Origin: CAYRMN01 sp964425575
Lineage (GTDB): Bacteria > Patescibacteriota > Patescibacteriia > 2-12-FULL-60-25
Reading direction: 5' to 3'
NCBI GenBank assembly: GCA_964425575.1
Contig: CAYRMN010000008.1
Span: 1 to 42,375 of the forward strand
Length of the DNA: 42,375 nucleotides
In this document: positions 1 through 6,955 of the stretch, piece by piece
How the letters are laid out: every line of letters starts with the position of its first letter
Numbering within the stretch: position 1 is the first letter of the stretch
Position numbers and translations under genes: made by a program
The notes under the pieces: model-generated
Seen by the model: only the letters and a program-made list of their open reading frames with translations
Told to the model about the DNA's origin: nothing
Database searches by the model: none

Positions 1-65
1 TGCACTTGCTTGGAAAGCAAGCGTACCGCAAGGTACCGAGAGTTCGAATCTCTCCCTCTCCGCCA
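1..65 (+). tRNA. tRNA-Ser(GGA), 5' end cut off by the window
   Basis: Anticodon stem CTTGC (5-9) pairs with GCAAG (17-21) around the loop TTGGAAA, giving anticodon GGA. A long type II variable arm follows (GTACC-GCAA-GGTAC), then a T arm with TTCGAAT at 43-49, an acceptor 3' strand at 55-61, discriminator G and an encoded CCA at 63-65. The D arm and acceptor 5' strand lie outside the window. Confidence 0.95.
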
Positions 66-69
66 CGTA

Positions 70-97
70 AAAAGCTCTCGCAAAAGCGGGAGCTTTT
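70..97 (+). terminator. Hairpin after tRNA-Ser
   Basis: A 12-bp stem (one G-U pair) closes an AAAA loop at 82-85. It starts five bases after the tRNA CCA. The run of T is inside the 3' arm rather than after it, so it resembles a bacterial terminator but lacks a long free U tract. Confidence 0.6.
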
Positions 98-498
98 GCG
101 TTCGCTTCACGTGGCACAGCCATGGGAAGCGATGGGGCTTTTTACGTGCCCCATGGGACGAGTCTGCGAGGAGTTTTACGGGGCAACCTTTATAAAACGC
201 CGTCGTTCACGCAGCGCCACGCTCTACGTGGTGGCGCAGTCATTAAAACGATTCCGAAGAGGAATTGTTTTTGTTATTATTGACTATCTTGCTTTAAACC
301 GAATACATTATTGTATATTTGAAATATTGTGTTGGTTGAGCATCAAGTCCAATTCCACGATCTAGGATCATGAGTTCAGATATGACGCCGGAGGAAGTAC
401 TCACGGCGATCATGAGTAGGTACTGACTTTGACTGCACCTCAGTGAGGAACCGAGATGTCTTCTCTACCATGTCGGAAGGCAGAGCATTTGGCGGGGG
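98..498. other. 401-base stretch without a convincing gene
   Basis: The open frames crossing from the tRNA are not credible as genes. The stretch has two clear hairpins: ATGGGGC (132-138) with GCCCCAT (148-154), and GCGCCAC (214-220) with GTGGCGC (231-237). An A+T-rich part at 275-330 contains promoter-like hexamers (TTGACT near 280). An 18-codon frame at 370-426 (MSSDMTPEEVLTAIMSRY) could be a micro-gene or a remnant; it has only a poor, too-close AGGA before the ATG. No terminator with a U tract is visible for the minus-strand gene that ends at 499. Confidence 0.5.
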
Positions 499-795
499 TT
501 ATTTGATCTCGCAATTTTGCGGTGTTAACGGTCTCATTTCACAGCAGACCGTCACCGCAACCGTTCTTTCTTCTCCCGTTTTTTTTGCGATGACGTCATA
601 AGCGACGTCATATTTCCATTTGCCGCAATAGGCGAACGCAAGCAGGCCCGACTGGCTCACGACCTTTGCTGTCTCGAAGCCTGCCGTTTTCGCAACCTTC
701 AGTGCCGGCCTATGGCCGACAATATCGCCTCTCAAGGCATACAAGACGATAAGGACAACCAACCCAATAAACGCGCTGTCAGCAATGTGTTTCAT
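499..795 (-). CDS. Small membrane-anchored hypothetical protein (98 aa)
   Basis: I do not recognise the family. The start chosen is the ATG at 795, preceded by AAAGGA nine bases upstream; a GTG six codons further up is possible. The protein opens with one hydrophobic segment (about residues 8-24, AFIGLVVLIVLYAL), then a polar domain of about 70 residues with a Cys in YCGKW, an adjacent Cys pair in TVTVCCE and a Cys near the C-terminus (QNCEIK). This suggests an exported, membrane-tethered domain that may carry disulfides. It is one of several small genes here with a Shine-Dalgarno sequence, unlike most of the larger genes. The overlapping plus-strand frame from 712 looks like a shadow. Confidence 0.6.
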   Translation of the reverse strand: MKHIADSAFIGLVVLIVLYALRGDIVGHRPALKVAKTAGFETAKVVSQSGLLAFAYCGKWKYDVAYDVIAKKTGEERTVAVTVCCEMRPLTPQNCEIK

Positions 796-813
796 GTGCT
801 GCAATCCTTTCAC

Positions 814-1170
814 TCGATGAGATGCATAGCAAATAAGGAACCATCCTCAATTGCGTATACAACAGTCACTTTCCAAGTAAAATCCCAAATCTTTTTAGGA
901 CTCTGGTTGGAAAGCGATTCATCCAATGAAAAGGACGGTCTCAGGATAACATACAATAATGATAGTGTCAATGTTTCTTTACACAGCCAAGGTACTAAAA
1001 CAAGGCCCGATAAGGAATCGATTTGTTTGGGTTAACGTTAAAAATCAATGTAAGTTCCTTTTCAAATACAAAGAGGATATGCAAAAAAATATACCGGTAA
1101 AATCAAGTTAACTTGACAAAAGCGCTATTTTATGATATTGTTTTTATGTAAAAATCAAAAAGGAGGCGTC
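814..1170. other. Intergenic stretch leading into the 1171 gene
   Basis: No supported gene. The plus-strand frame running to 1035 starts inside the opposite-strand gene and has no ribosome-binding site. The only clear signal is the promoter at 1113-1141. Confidence 0.5.
1113..1141 (+). promoter_or_regulatory. Sigma-70-type promoter for the 1171 gene
   Basis: TTGACA at 1113-1118, a 17-base spacer, then TATTGT at 1136-1141. The ATG is 29 bases past the -10 box, so the transcript has a leader carrying a full Shine-Dalgarno. Confidence 0.75.
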
Positions 1171-1407
1171 ATGAAGGAAACCGTTTCTGCGAAGAAGCTA
1201 ACGATGCTTGATCATGTGGCCCTGGCCATGTTGGGTCTGGGATTCGTAGGCTTGTTCTGCGGATCGCTACTTCACCTGATCCTGGGGCACCCAGGTCCGA
1301 ACGGATTGATATCCTATCCGTGGTGCGCGATCATCATGCAGTCTGGTGCACTAGCAGCAATCGCCGCGGTGGTGCCCGGAACCGCCATCATGATCAGGGA
1401 CAGATAA
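1171..1407 (+). CDS. Small two-helix membrane protein, unknown function (78 aa)
   Basis: No family recognised. The start is the ATG at 1171, with AAGGAGG about seven bases upstream, one of the strongest ribosome-binding sites in the window. An upstream in-frame start at 1132 would run back through the promoter and is rejected. The protein has two hydrophobic segments (about residues 13-37, ending in LLHLILG, and 49-72, rich in Ala/Ile/Val) linked by a short polar loop, and ends in a basic tail (MIRDR). It is a single-gene unit with its own consensus promoter and a long terminator. G+C is higher than in the flanking sequence. Confidence 0.7.
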   Translation: MKETVSAKKLTMLDHVALAMLGLGFVGLFCGSLLHLILGHPGPNGLISYPWCAIIMQSGALAAIAAVVPGTAIMIRDR

Positions 1408-1433
1408 GTCGTCCACTTGCCCGTTCGTCCAGC

Positions 1434-1495
1434 AAGGAGCCCGTCACAGCTGTGACGCTCGCCCCGCTGTTGTGACGGATGGGCTCTTTGTTTTT
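1434..1495 (+). terminator. Terminator of the 1171 gene
   Basis: GAGCCC-GTCACA on the 5' side pairs with TGTGAC-ggat-GGGCTC on the 3' side, followed by TTTGTTTTT at 1487-1495. Confidence 0.8.
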
Positions 1496-1623
1496 AAAAA
1501 AATGTAAATAGAACACCGTACCAGATAGAATTGACAAACTTAGCCTTTTTGATAGGCTGAATTTTCTCCTTGAACTGCTCTTTCTTCACTCTACAGCCAT
1601 TTCTTGAAAGGATACAAAGACAC

Positions 1624-2073
1624 ATGGATCAAAAACGAGGACCTGTTTCACGAGAGACACGCAGCGCGAACGCGCCTCGGAAGCGACGACTACCTGATCA
1701 CGTCACCACTAGCCCGACCGAAATTGCGGCAACAGACCTAAAGCTCTTCATGAGCAAACAGGAAGGGACAGACGCTCTCGCCCTTCTCGCAGAGAAAAAT
1801 AGCTGGATAGAGTTCGGGTCCAAGATGGTCGGCGGTGGAGAGATAACCTACTGTCTTACCAATCGGGGCTTGCGTTGCTACGACGCGGGATCCGGCCTTC
1901 CATCACGACCCACTGGGCGAGCGGCGCCCCCGCCAGGAAAACTGGCGACCTTAGAGGAGGTTGCAGCAATCTACACCGACCCGGCAACCAGCTGTGTTCC
2001 GAACAGCAGTCTATCCATCGTGGTTTTCATCAAACAAGCACTCGTAAGAGTACGGCGCAGGAACTTCGAGTAG
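1624..2073 (+). CDS. Hypothetical protein (149 aa)
   Basis: Not recognised. The chosen start is the ATG at 1624 (MDQKRGPVSRE), preceded by GAAAGGA; a frame start at 1570 adds 18 residues without a better ribosome site. The N-terminal 35 residues are basic and probably disordered (RSANAPRKRRLP). The middle is a compact domain with KLFMSKQEGTDALALLAEK and EFGSKMVGGGEITYCLTNRG. The C-terminus is basic (KQALVRVRRRNFE). The pattern fits a soluble, possibly nucleic-acid-binding protein, but no motif proves that. A TTGACA lies at 1531 without a good -10. A terminator follows directly on the stop codon. Confidence 0.55.
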   Translation: MDQKRGPVSRETRSANAPRKRRLPDHVTTSPTEIAATDLKLFMSKQEGTDALALLAEKNSWIEFGSKMVGGGEITYCLTNRGLRCYDAGSGLPSRPTGRAAPPPGKLATLEEVAAIYTDPATSCVPNSSLSIVVFIKQALVRVRRRNFE

Positions 2074-2110
2074 CGGCGCGGATAGTCAACTCATCCCCTG
2101 CCGCTTTTTC
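2072..2110 (+). terminator. Terminator of the 1624 gene
   Basis: AGCGGC at 2072-2077 pairs with GCCGCT at 2100-2105, followed by TTTTC. The 5' arm overlaps the TAG stop codon. Confidence 0.6.
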
Positions 2111-2118
2111 TATATCCT

Positions 2119-2149
2119 TTGACTTTTTTTCTAAACGCTCTGCTATACT
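2119..2149 (+). promoter_or_regulatory. Extended -10 promoter, near-leaderless
   Basis: TTGACT at 2119-2124, a 19-base spacer, then TGC-TATACT with the -10 at 2144-2149. Only 11 bases separate the -10 box from the ATG at 2161, leaving a 5' leader of a few bases and no room for a Shine-Dalgarno. Confidence 0.7.
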
Positions 2150-2160
2150 CCAATCATCAT

Positions 2161-2832
2161 ATGTCAGAAAAAACTCCTAAAGGACCAGCGGATTTCGCCA
2201 AAAGATCTCAAGACGAAGATTTTGACCGTGCTGAGGTACAAGCAACTCTGCGCGCATTACGGGAACAACAGCCTGATCTTTTTCGTCGCGAAGCACCGCA
2301 TCAAGAAGCGCGAGAACACATTATTACGACCGCTGAAGCCGTTCAAACATTAAACGCTGCCCTCGCACAACTCAATGAAAAATATACGACGGCCTATTCC
2401 GCCTACCAAGCGGAGATAAAACGGCCTTGGGGAGATCGACTAATTGAAAATGCCATGATGGGAGGAGTCGACCAAGAGACAGTCCAGCAAAATGCCGCAC
2501 GTCAAACACAAGAAAGACAAACCAGAGAAGAAGCAATCCTAACAAGTCAGTGGCAAGAAATGCAGTTTCTTGCAGACATCAGAGATCGATTCACTCGTCT
2601 CCCTCCATCCACAAATGCTATGGAGGTTCTCGCTGATTGGTATCAGCAAGCAGTACAAGCGGTTACGCAAGCCTTTAATACACATGAAGCTATTACGCAA
2701 TCCCAGTCCGTCACCCCAGCACAAACGAAGGAAGCTGAGGAAAGATGGAAGGCTGAAAAACGACGAATGCGAGCTTTGGCCGAATTGCCAGAAAAACTGA
2801 GAGGTCAAAAGAGCTTCCTTTATATTTCGTGA
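2161..2832 (+). CDS. Hypothetical helical, Gln/Glu/Ala-rich protein (223 aa)
   Basis: Unrecognised. The ATG at 2161 was chosen over an in-frame start at 2119 because the promoter -10 box lies at 2144-2149. The protein has no hydrophobic segment and is dominated by Q, E, A and R: TTAEAVQTLNAALAQL near residue 60, the run QNAARQTQERQTREEA around 120, and a lysine/arginine-rich helix near 190 (EERWKAEKRRMRAL). Mostly alpha-helical with coiled-coil potential is a fair reading; function unknown. Its last 13 bases overlap the end of the convergent lipoprotein gene. Confidence 0.65.
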   Translation: MSEKTPKGPADFAKRSQDEDFDRAEVQATLRALREQQPDLFRREAPHQEAREHIITTAEAVQTLNAALAQLNEKYTTAYSAYQAEIKRPWGDRLIENAMMGGVDQETVQQNAARQTQERQTREEAILTSQWQEMQFLADIRDRFTRLPPSTNAMEVLADWYQQAVQAVTQAFNTHEAITQSQSVTPAQTKEAEERWKAEKRRMRALAELPEKLRGQKSFLYIS

Positions 2833-3533
2833 TACGTTTTCAAAATCTCTGGAATCAAGGCCGTGTCTCTGGCTTCATCAAACTCCATACACTGCTTTAC
2901 TGGATCAGAATAGTTCTGACAATTAACAGAGTGAACGGTGAAGATAAAAACGAGATAGTCGCTTCCCTTAGGAATGCTGTAACTATACGTATAATAGCGA
3001 TTACCAGCAGCGGCGTCGGATTCTGAGGTCATACAGAATTCTTGGCTGCCGATACGCACTTTTTTCTGTACATCAGCCTTTTGACCCTGATCTCCATCCC
3101 ATCCATGGGAAGAATAATAACAACCCTTGAGGTTAGAGTTTTGTTTTGGAAAAAATTCAACACTTAACTTCAAGTCCGGAACATTTTGATCATTGTAGAA
3201 AGGTTTTGCTGTATCTCCCAAGTCCAACTCAACAATATCTGAAGGCGAATCAAGTAAAAGCAAGGAACTCTTCACGGGCAGCATTTTCCCAGTCTGCGGA
3301 TATTGAAATGCGAATTGATATATTTCACTCGTATACATCTTCCAGAATGGCTTCGGCACAGGAGCCTGGCTCGTAGACGATGCAGGCTGCTCAGGAGGCG
3401 TAAGCGGTGGTGTGACTGGCGGCTGAGTTATAGGCTGTTCTATCGGTGGCGTCTGCACAACTGGAGCATCTCCCCAACAACCCGCACCAAATAACATCAT
3501 TGATAAAATGGAAAATGCGAAGAGATGTTTCAT
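2820..3533 (-). CDS. Putative lipoprotein with Pro-rich linker (237 aa)
   Basis: The N-terminus is a lipoprotein signal peptide: basic start MKH, a hydrophobic core, then FGAGC with the lipid-attached Cys at residue 19. A proline/threonine/glutamine linker follows (residues 25-60, PPVTPPLTPPEQP). A globular domain of about 170 residues comes next, with Cys residues in LKGCYYSS, QEFCMTS, VNCQNY and KQCMEF that could form two disulfides. The family is not identified. A possible -10 (TACGAT) ends eight bases before the ATG, consistent with a near-leaderless message. It converges on the 2161 gene with a 13-bp overlap. Confidence 0.7.
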   Translation of the reverse strand: MKHLFAFSILSMMLFGAGCWGDAPVVQTPPIEQPITQPPVTPPLTPPEQPASSTSQAPVPKPFWKMYTSEIYQFAFQYPQTGKMLPVKSSLLLLDSPSDIVELDLGDTAKPFYNDQNVPDLKLSVEFFPKQNSNLKGCYYSSHGWDGDQGQKADVQKKVRIGSQEFCMTSESDAAAGNRYYTYSYSIPKGSDYLVFIFTVHSVNCQNYSDPVKQCMEFDEARDTALIPEILKTYHEI

Positions 3534-3608
3534 ATATGTTCATCGTAGACCTTTGTGGAGATACGTCAAATGCAATCTAAGAAGATATCAACTCGTTACC
3601 TCCCCATC

Positions 3609-3637
3609 TTGTCGGATGCTAAAGAAGCAATTACACT
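3609..3637 (+). promoter_or_regulatory. Promoter of tRNA-Ile
   Basis: TTGTCG at 3609-3614, a 17-base spacer and TACACT at 3632-3637. The tRNA begins 27 bases after the -10 box. Confidence 0.5.
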
Positions 3638-3664
3638 CTGGCTGCGGATAAAAATACGAAGCAA

Positions 3665-3741
3665 GGGCCCGTAGCTCAGTTGGTTAGAGCAGGTGTCTTA
3701 TACACACCGGGTCGGAGGTTCGAGTCCTCCCGGGCCCACCA
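3665..3741 (+). tRNA. tRNA-Ile with UAU anticodon
   Basis: Acceptor GGGCCCG (3665-3671) pairs with CGGGCCC (3731-3737), followed by A and an encoded CCA. D arm GCTC...GAGC is normal. Anticodon stem GGTGT/ACACC encloses CTTATAC (3697-3703), so the anticodon is TAT (3699-3701), with A at position 37. T arm is GGAGG-TTCGAGT-CCTCC. A UAU anticodon reads AUA directly. Most bacteria instead use a CAU tRNA modified to lysidine by TilS. Confidence 0.93.
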
Positions 3742-3742
3742 A

Positions 3743-3774
3743 AAAGACCTCTCTTTATTGAAAGGTCTTTTTTG
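3743..3774 (+). terminator. Terminator after tRNA-Ile
   Basis: AAAGACCT (3743-3750) pairs with AGGTCTTT (3763-3770) and continues into a T tract. Confidence 0.8.
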
Positions 3775-3820
3775 TTGCGCCCCTACCGATATTCCCAGCC
3801 TATGCTAAACTCCATGTATC

Positions 3821-4798
3821 ATGAAACATACTTGGACCGTAGATGCAGAACACGCAGGAAACAGGCTTGATATTTTCTTATCAGGCCAATTTCCTGATAA
3901 AACACGCAGCTCACTGGCAAAACTCCTTAAACAAGATGCTGCCACCGTAAACGGCAAAAAAGCCTCTGTTCACCGTTTTTTGAAAGAGGGTGACAAAATT
4001 GTATTTGAAGACACGCCTGTTCGTCCAAATACCACTCAGAAAACATCAACATCTCTGCGCTCAAAGGCTCCTGTCTCAAAACTCGATATTATCGATGAAA
4101 CGCCCGACTGGATCGTCATCAATAAGCCAGAAGGCATTCTGGTGCATCCTGACTCTGTTGAACGAGATGAAACGCTCGTTGATGCACTCGTCGCACATAC
4201 ACCGGAAATGGCGAAAATTGGTGAAGATCCATCGCGCCCCGGCATCATGCACCGCCTCGACAAAGACGTAAGTGGCCTCATGGTGATTGCAAAGACACAG
4301 AACGCATTCGACAACCTCAAGCGCCAGTTCGCCGAGCACTCCGTCGATAAACGCTATTTGGCTCTTGTTCATGGCGTCTTACCGAGCGATGAAGGTGATA
4401 TTAAATTACGCATCGCACGTTCAAAAACAAAAGCACGAATGGCTGCTCGCCCAGAACATGAAAAAACGGGGAAAGCAGCGTGGACGCACTATAAAGTGAT
4501 CAAGCGCTTTGATGGTGCCACGCTCGTAGAACTGAGTATTTTATCAGGCAGAACACACCAGATTCGAGCGCATATGCATGGTATTGGGCACCCGGTCATG
4601 GGAGATTCGCTCTACATTCTTCGTCAAACTGATCGCAACATCACAACTCCCCGCCTCTTGTTACAAAGCATCAGCCTGTCATTCAATGACCCTGCGACTG
4701 GCACGCGGAAGCACTATTCCCTGCCAGCTGATCCAACTTTTGATCTCGTCATGAAAACATTCAAACCCGCTCTCCCACCCCCAACCGCCACTATATGA
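3821..4798 (+). CDS. rluD: RluD-type 23S rRNA pseudouridine synthase (325 aa)
   Basis: RluA/RluD-family enzymes isomerise specific uridines in 23S rRNA (or tRNA). An S4-like RNA-binding domain occupies residues 1-65 (GNRLDIFLSGQF, then LLKQDAATVNGKKA). After a Ser/Thr/Lys-rich linker the catalytic domain begins around residue 90 with VINKPEGILVHP, and carries the hallmark HRLDKDVSG with the catalytic Asp at residue 147. A third motif, LSGRTHQIRAHM, lies near residue 245. Length is normal for the family. TGC-TAAACT with the -10 at 3806-3811 ends nine bases before the ATG, so the message is near-leaderless. The stop overlaps the next start as ATGA. Target nucleotides cannot be told from sequence, so the symbol is by family only. 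Confidence 0.9.
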   Translation: MKHTWTVDAEHAGNRLDIFLSGQFPDKTRSSLAKLLKQDAATVNGKKASVHRFLKEGDKIVFEDTPVRPNTTQKTSTSLRSKAPVSKLDIIDETPDWIVINKPEGILVHPDSVERDETLVDALVAHTPEMAKIGEDPSRPGIMHRLDKDVSGLMVIAKTQNAFDNLKRQFAEHSVDKRYLALVHGVLPSDEGDIKLRIARSKTKARMAARPEHEKTGKAAWTHYKVIKRFDGATLVELSILSGRTHQIRAHMHGIGHPVMGDSLYILRQTDRNITTPRLLLQSISLSFNDPATGTRKHYSLPADPTFDLVMKTFKPALPPPTATI

Positions 4799-5361
4799 TC
4801 CTCTCGATTTCAGGAGCCCCTGGCTCAGGAAAAACGTCGGTCGCCAAAATCCTCGCCAGCCGTCTCAACCTGAAATTTTATTCCATGGGAGATTTTCGCG
4901 GAAAGATTGCTCAGGAACGCGGCATGACCATTGATGAATTAAACGCACTCGGCGAACAAGATAAAAGCACGGATAGCGCCGTTGATGAATATCAAACCAA
5001 GCTTGGCAAAACCGAAGACAACTTTATCGCCGAAGGACGACTGTCATGGCACTTCATCCCCCATTCCTTCAAGATCTATTTAGCCTGTGATACGCATGAG
5101 GCGGCACGACGTATCTTCAACTCAAAACAAACGGAAACCGATCATGGTAGACATGACGAGGCTATGCATGACAGCATCGAAGAGACAGAGGCGGGTATCA
5201 ACCAACGCATTGCCTCTGACGCATTACGATATCAAAAATACTACAACCTCGATTATCGCGATCCAGCCCACTACGACCTGTTTCTCGATACCACCCACAT
5301 GAAAGGCCCCGAAGAAACAGCCGAACAGATTTTAACCAGCCTAGAATCACGCCAACCTTGA
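4795..5361 (+). CDS. Cytidylate-kinase-like P-loop kinase (188 aa)
   Basis: This short nucleotide kinase resembles the compact cytidylate kinase-like family rather than E. coli Cmk. The P-loop is GAPGSGKT at residues 7-14, followed by SVAKILASRLNLKFYSMGDF, where the base-binding region begins. FIAEGRLSWHF supplies the Walker B-like/acceptor segment near residue 80 and the arginine-rich lid is around EAARRIF. The likely reaction is (d)CMP + ATP to (d)CDP + ADP in pyrimidine salvage. The start codon overlaps the rluD stop (ATGA), which implies translational coupling. Its last codons overlap the -35 box of the rplS promoter. A different small-molecule kinase remains possible. Confidence 0.8.
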   Translation: MILSISGAPGSGKTSVAKILASRLNLKFYSMGDFRGKIAQERGMTIDELNALGEQDKSTDSAVDEYQTKLGKTEDNFIAEGRLSWHFIPHSFKIYLACDTHEAARRIFNSKQTETDHGRHDEAMHDSIEETEAGINQRIASDALRYQKYYNLDYRDPAHYDLFLDTTHMKGPEETAEQILTSLESRQP

Positions 5362-5386
5362 CGCCGTTCCCTTCTTTCGCTATAGT
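5358..5386 (+). promoter_or_regulatory. Promoter of rplS
   Basis: TTGACG (5358-5363), a 17-base spacer, TATAGT (5381-5386). The ATG is 18 bases further, giving a leader of about 10 bases. The -35 overlaps the stop codon of the preceding kinase gene. Confidence 0.75.
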
Positions 5387-5404
5387 TCGTCCACATTTAC
5401 CCCT

Positions 5405-5758
5405 ATGGCCGACCAAGTTATCCAACCCATTGCTCCTACGGATGTTGCCTCCGGAATGGTGATTCGTATTCACCAGAAAATCCGCGATATTACGCCAAAA
5501 GGAGAGGAAAAAGAGCGTATCCAGGTGTTTGAGGGTACGGTGATCAACGTTCGCGGAGCCGGGGTTCATCGCACGATGACCGTCCGCAAGGTCTCTGAAG
5601 GGATCGGCGTTGAAAAAATCCTACCGCTCATGCTTCCAGCGATTGATAAGGTAGAACTCGTCAAACAACTCAAAGTTCGCCGCAAGGTTTTGAGCTATCT
5701 CCGCACGAACAAGCGCCGCCTCAAGGAAATCAAGCCAAATATCAAAAAAGCAGCCTAA
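5405..5758 (+). CDS. rplS: Ribosomal protein L19 (117 aa)
   Basis: L19 sits at the 30S-50S interface of the ribosome. The family core is clear: GMVIRIHQKI, then ERIQVFEGTVI, the TMTVRKVSEGIGVEKILPL block, and DKVELVKQLKVRRKVLSYLR. Length matches bacterial L19 with a slightly longer basic tail (KRRLKEIKPNIKKAA). It has its own promoter and terminator. The usual rpsP-rimM-trmD neighbours are absent, so the gene stands alone here. Confidence 0.97.
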   Translation: MADQVIQPIAPTDVASGMVIRIHQKIRDITPKGEEKERIQVFEGTVINVRGAGVHRTMTVRKVSEGIGVEKILPLMLPAIDKVELVKQLKVRRKVLSYLRTNKRRLKEIKPNIKKAA

Positions 5759-5765
5759 CAAGGCA

Positions 5766-5798
5766 AAAAAATTCCCCGCGCATGCGGGGATTTTTTTT
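5766..5798 (+). terminator. Terminator of rplS
   Basis: TCCCCGC-GCAT-GCGGGGA, flanked by A's on the left and eight T's on the right. The symmetry would also let it end transcripts from the opposite strand. Confidence 0.9.
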
Positions 5799-5815
5799 AT
5801 TTGAACGAAGCTTCT

Positions 5816-5910
5816 GTCGTCCCGAGCAAAACGGAGTGACGTCGAGGGATCTATGAAGAAAATTTTCCTTATAGATCCTTCGACTTCGCGTACGCTTCGC
5901 TCAGGACGAC
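5816..5910. repeat. Palindromic repeat family A, copy 1
   Basis: Two imperfect inverted arms: GTCGTCCCGAGC with GCTCAGGACGAC, and GTCGAGGGATCTAT with ATAGATCCTTCGAC. The ends match copies at 6854-6940 and 36431-36521. It lies between two convergent genes and ends two bases from the stop codon of the next one. Confidence 0.85.
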
Positions 5911-5912
5911 CG

Positions 5913-6782
5913 TCAGAGTCCTTTATCTCTATCAATCGTCTGCGTGCCATTACGAATAACATCAAGGGCCAGGTCAAGCGCGTTCTCAACTGGTTCTCCA
6001 AAGGTATAATTCACGAAAAAGGCTTCACTAATATCATCAACGTGTTGATTCCAATTCGCTCCAAACCAACCTTGAGCAACGTCCTCCGTCTTTACCCAGC
6101 GCAGGACACCGCCGCGCGTCACCATATAGGTCTTCACATCCGTCTGGAATTTCACCATGCGAGTACCGGGATGATACGTCACATTTCCACCAATCGGGAT
6201 GAGCGACATCTGATCGATTGGAATGGTTTTGACTGTTGAAAAATCTGTAAACCAGGTGAAATAGGTTTTCTCATTCGGAAACACGTAGCGTTTGCCGTTT
6301 TGGGCGTAATAATAGACGGCCGTATCACTCAGATTCTGCGCATTCCCGTCATCCGGAATCTTGATCAAATCACCAGCTGACAAATTGATAGACAGTCCTC
6401 CATGAAAGGTAATCTGAGCTGTCTTAGCGATCGTGACATCACCAACCGACGCTGTAAATGTAGACATCCCATCTTTTAAAGAAAAAATGCGGAAACGTAC
6501 TTTTCCGACAGAATCAGATAGATCGTTTTCTGCCCGAATTTCATCCATTGCACCACGTGATGACGTGAGGACAACCTTTGCGTCAGTTACGGTTCCAAAA
6601 TTCGTATCTTTCACCGTGATCGTGAGAAGCGCATTATCAATCCCATCAGCTTTTAGCTCCGCCTTTGATATCGACATCATCGAAGCGACCGGATCAATCA
6701 TAACCGACTGAGCAGCCAAGGCCAAAATCGGAGCGGCAACAACGAACGCGAACAGCGGGATCATAAACATCTTCTTCAACAT
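5913..6782 (-). CDS. Secreted Ig-like surface protein with CPR-type C-terminal domain (289 aa)
   Basis: Residues 1-23 are a signal peptide (FAFVVAAPILALA). Residues 25-125 resemble a bacterial Ig-like (Big_1/invasin-type) domain: SKAELKADGIDNALLTITVKD, followed by VVLTSSRGAMDEI and VRFRIFSLKDGMSTFTASVG. From about 135 comes a second domain with GDLIKI, AVYYYAQNGKRYVFPNEKTY, and FKTDVKTY-like and GVLRWVKTED segments. I associate this block with Patescibacteria secreted proteins; its role is unknown, perhaps cell-surface attachment. TATACT (6791-6796 on the minus strand) ends eight bases before the ATG, so the message is near-leaderless. It is flanked by family A repeats on both sides. Confidence 0.75.
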   Translation of the reverse strand: MLKKMFMIPLFAFVVAAPILALAAQSVMIDPVASMMSISKAELKADGIDNALLTITVKDTNFGTVTDAKVVLTSSRGAMDEIRAENDLSDSVGKVRFRIFSLKDGMSTFTASVGDVTIAKTAQITFHGGLSINLSAGDLIKIPDDGNAQNLSDTAVYYYAQNGKRYVFPNEKTYFTWFTDFSTVKTIPIDQMSLIPIGGNVTYHPGTRMVKFQTDVKTYMVTRGGVLRWVKTEDVAQGWFGANWNQHVDDISEAFFVNYTFGEPVENALDLALDVIRNGTQTIDRDKGL

Positions 6783-6790
6783 AGATCCCT

Positions 6791-6796
6791 AGTATA
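6791..6796 (-). promoter_or_regulatory. -10 box of the 6782 gene, near-leaderless
   Basis: TATACT read on the minus strand, eight bases before the ATG. The bases between hold no Shine-Dalgarno at a workable distance. Confidence 0.6.
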
Positions 6797-6853
6797 GACG
6801 TTCCGCACTGAAAGTTCGAGCAAGTTCTATTCATGCAACCAGCGACCTATTAT

Positions 6854-6940
6854 GTCGTCCTGAGCTTGTCGAAGGATCTACTCTCTTGCCTCTGAGAAGA
6901 TCCTTCAACTGCGGCGTCGGACGTCTCCGCTCAGGACGAC
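6854..6940. repeat. Palindromic repeat family A, copy 2
   Basis: GTCGTCCTGAGC and TCGAAGGATCT on the left pair with AGATCCTTC and GCTCAGGACGAC on the right. It fills the gap between the end of uvrA and the start of the surface-protein gene. Confidence 0.85.
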
Positions 6941-6955
6941 ACGAAAACTGATCTA

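Noticed and set aside
6..365. Open frames of 119 and 61 codons at the left edge
   Set aside because: They run through the tRNA-Ser gene and its hairpin, and show no ribosome site or protein-like composition.
712..1035. Plus-strand frame of 107 codons
   Set aside because: It starts inside the better-supported opposite-strand gene, has no Shine-Dalgarno or promoter, and its composition is not protein-like.
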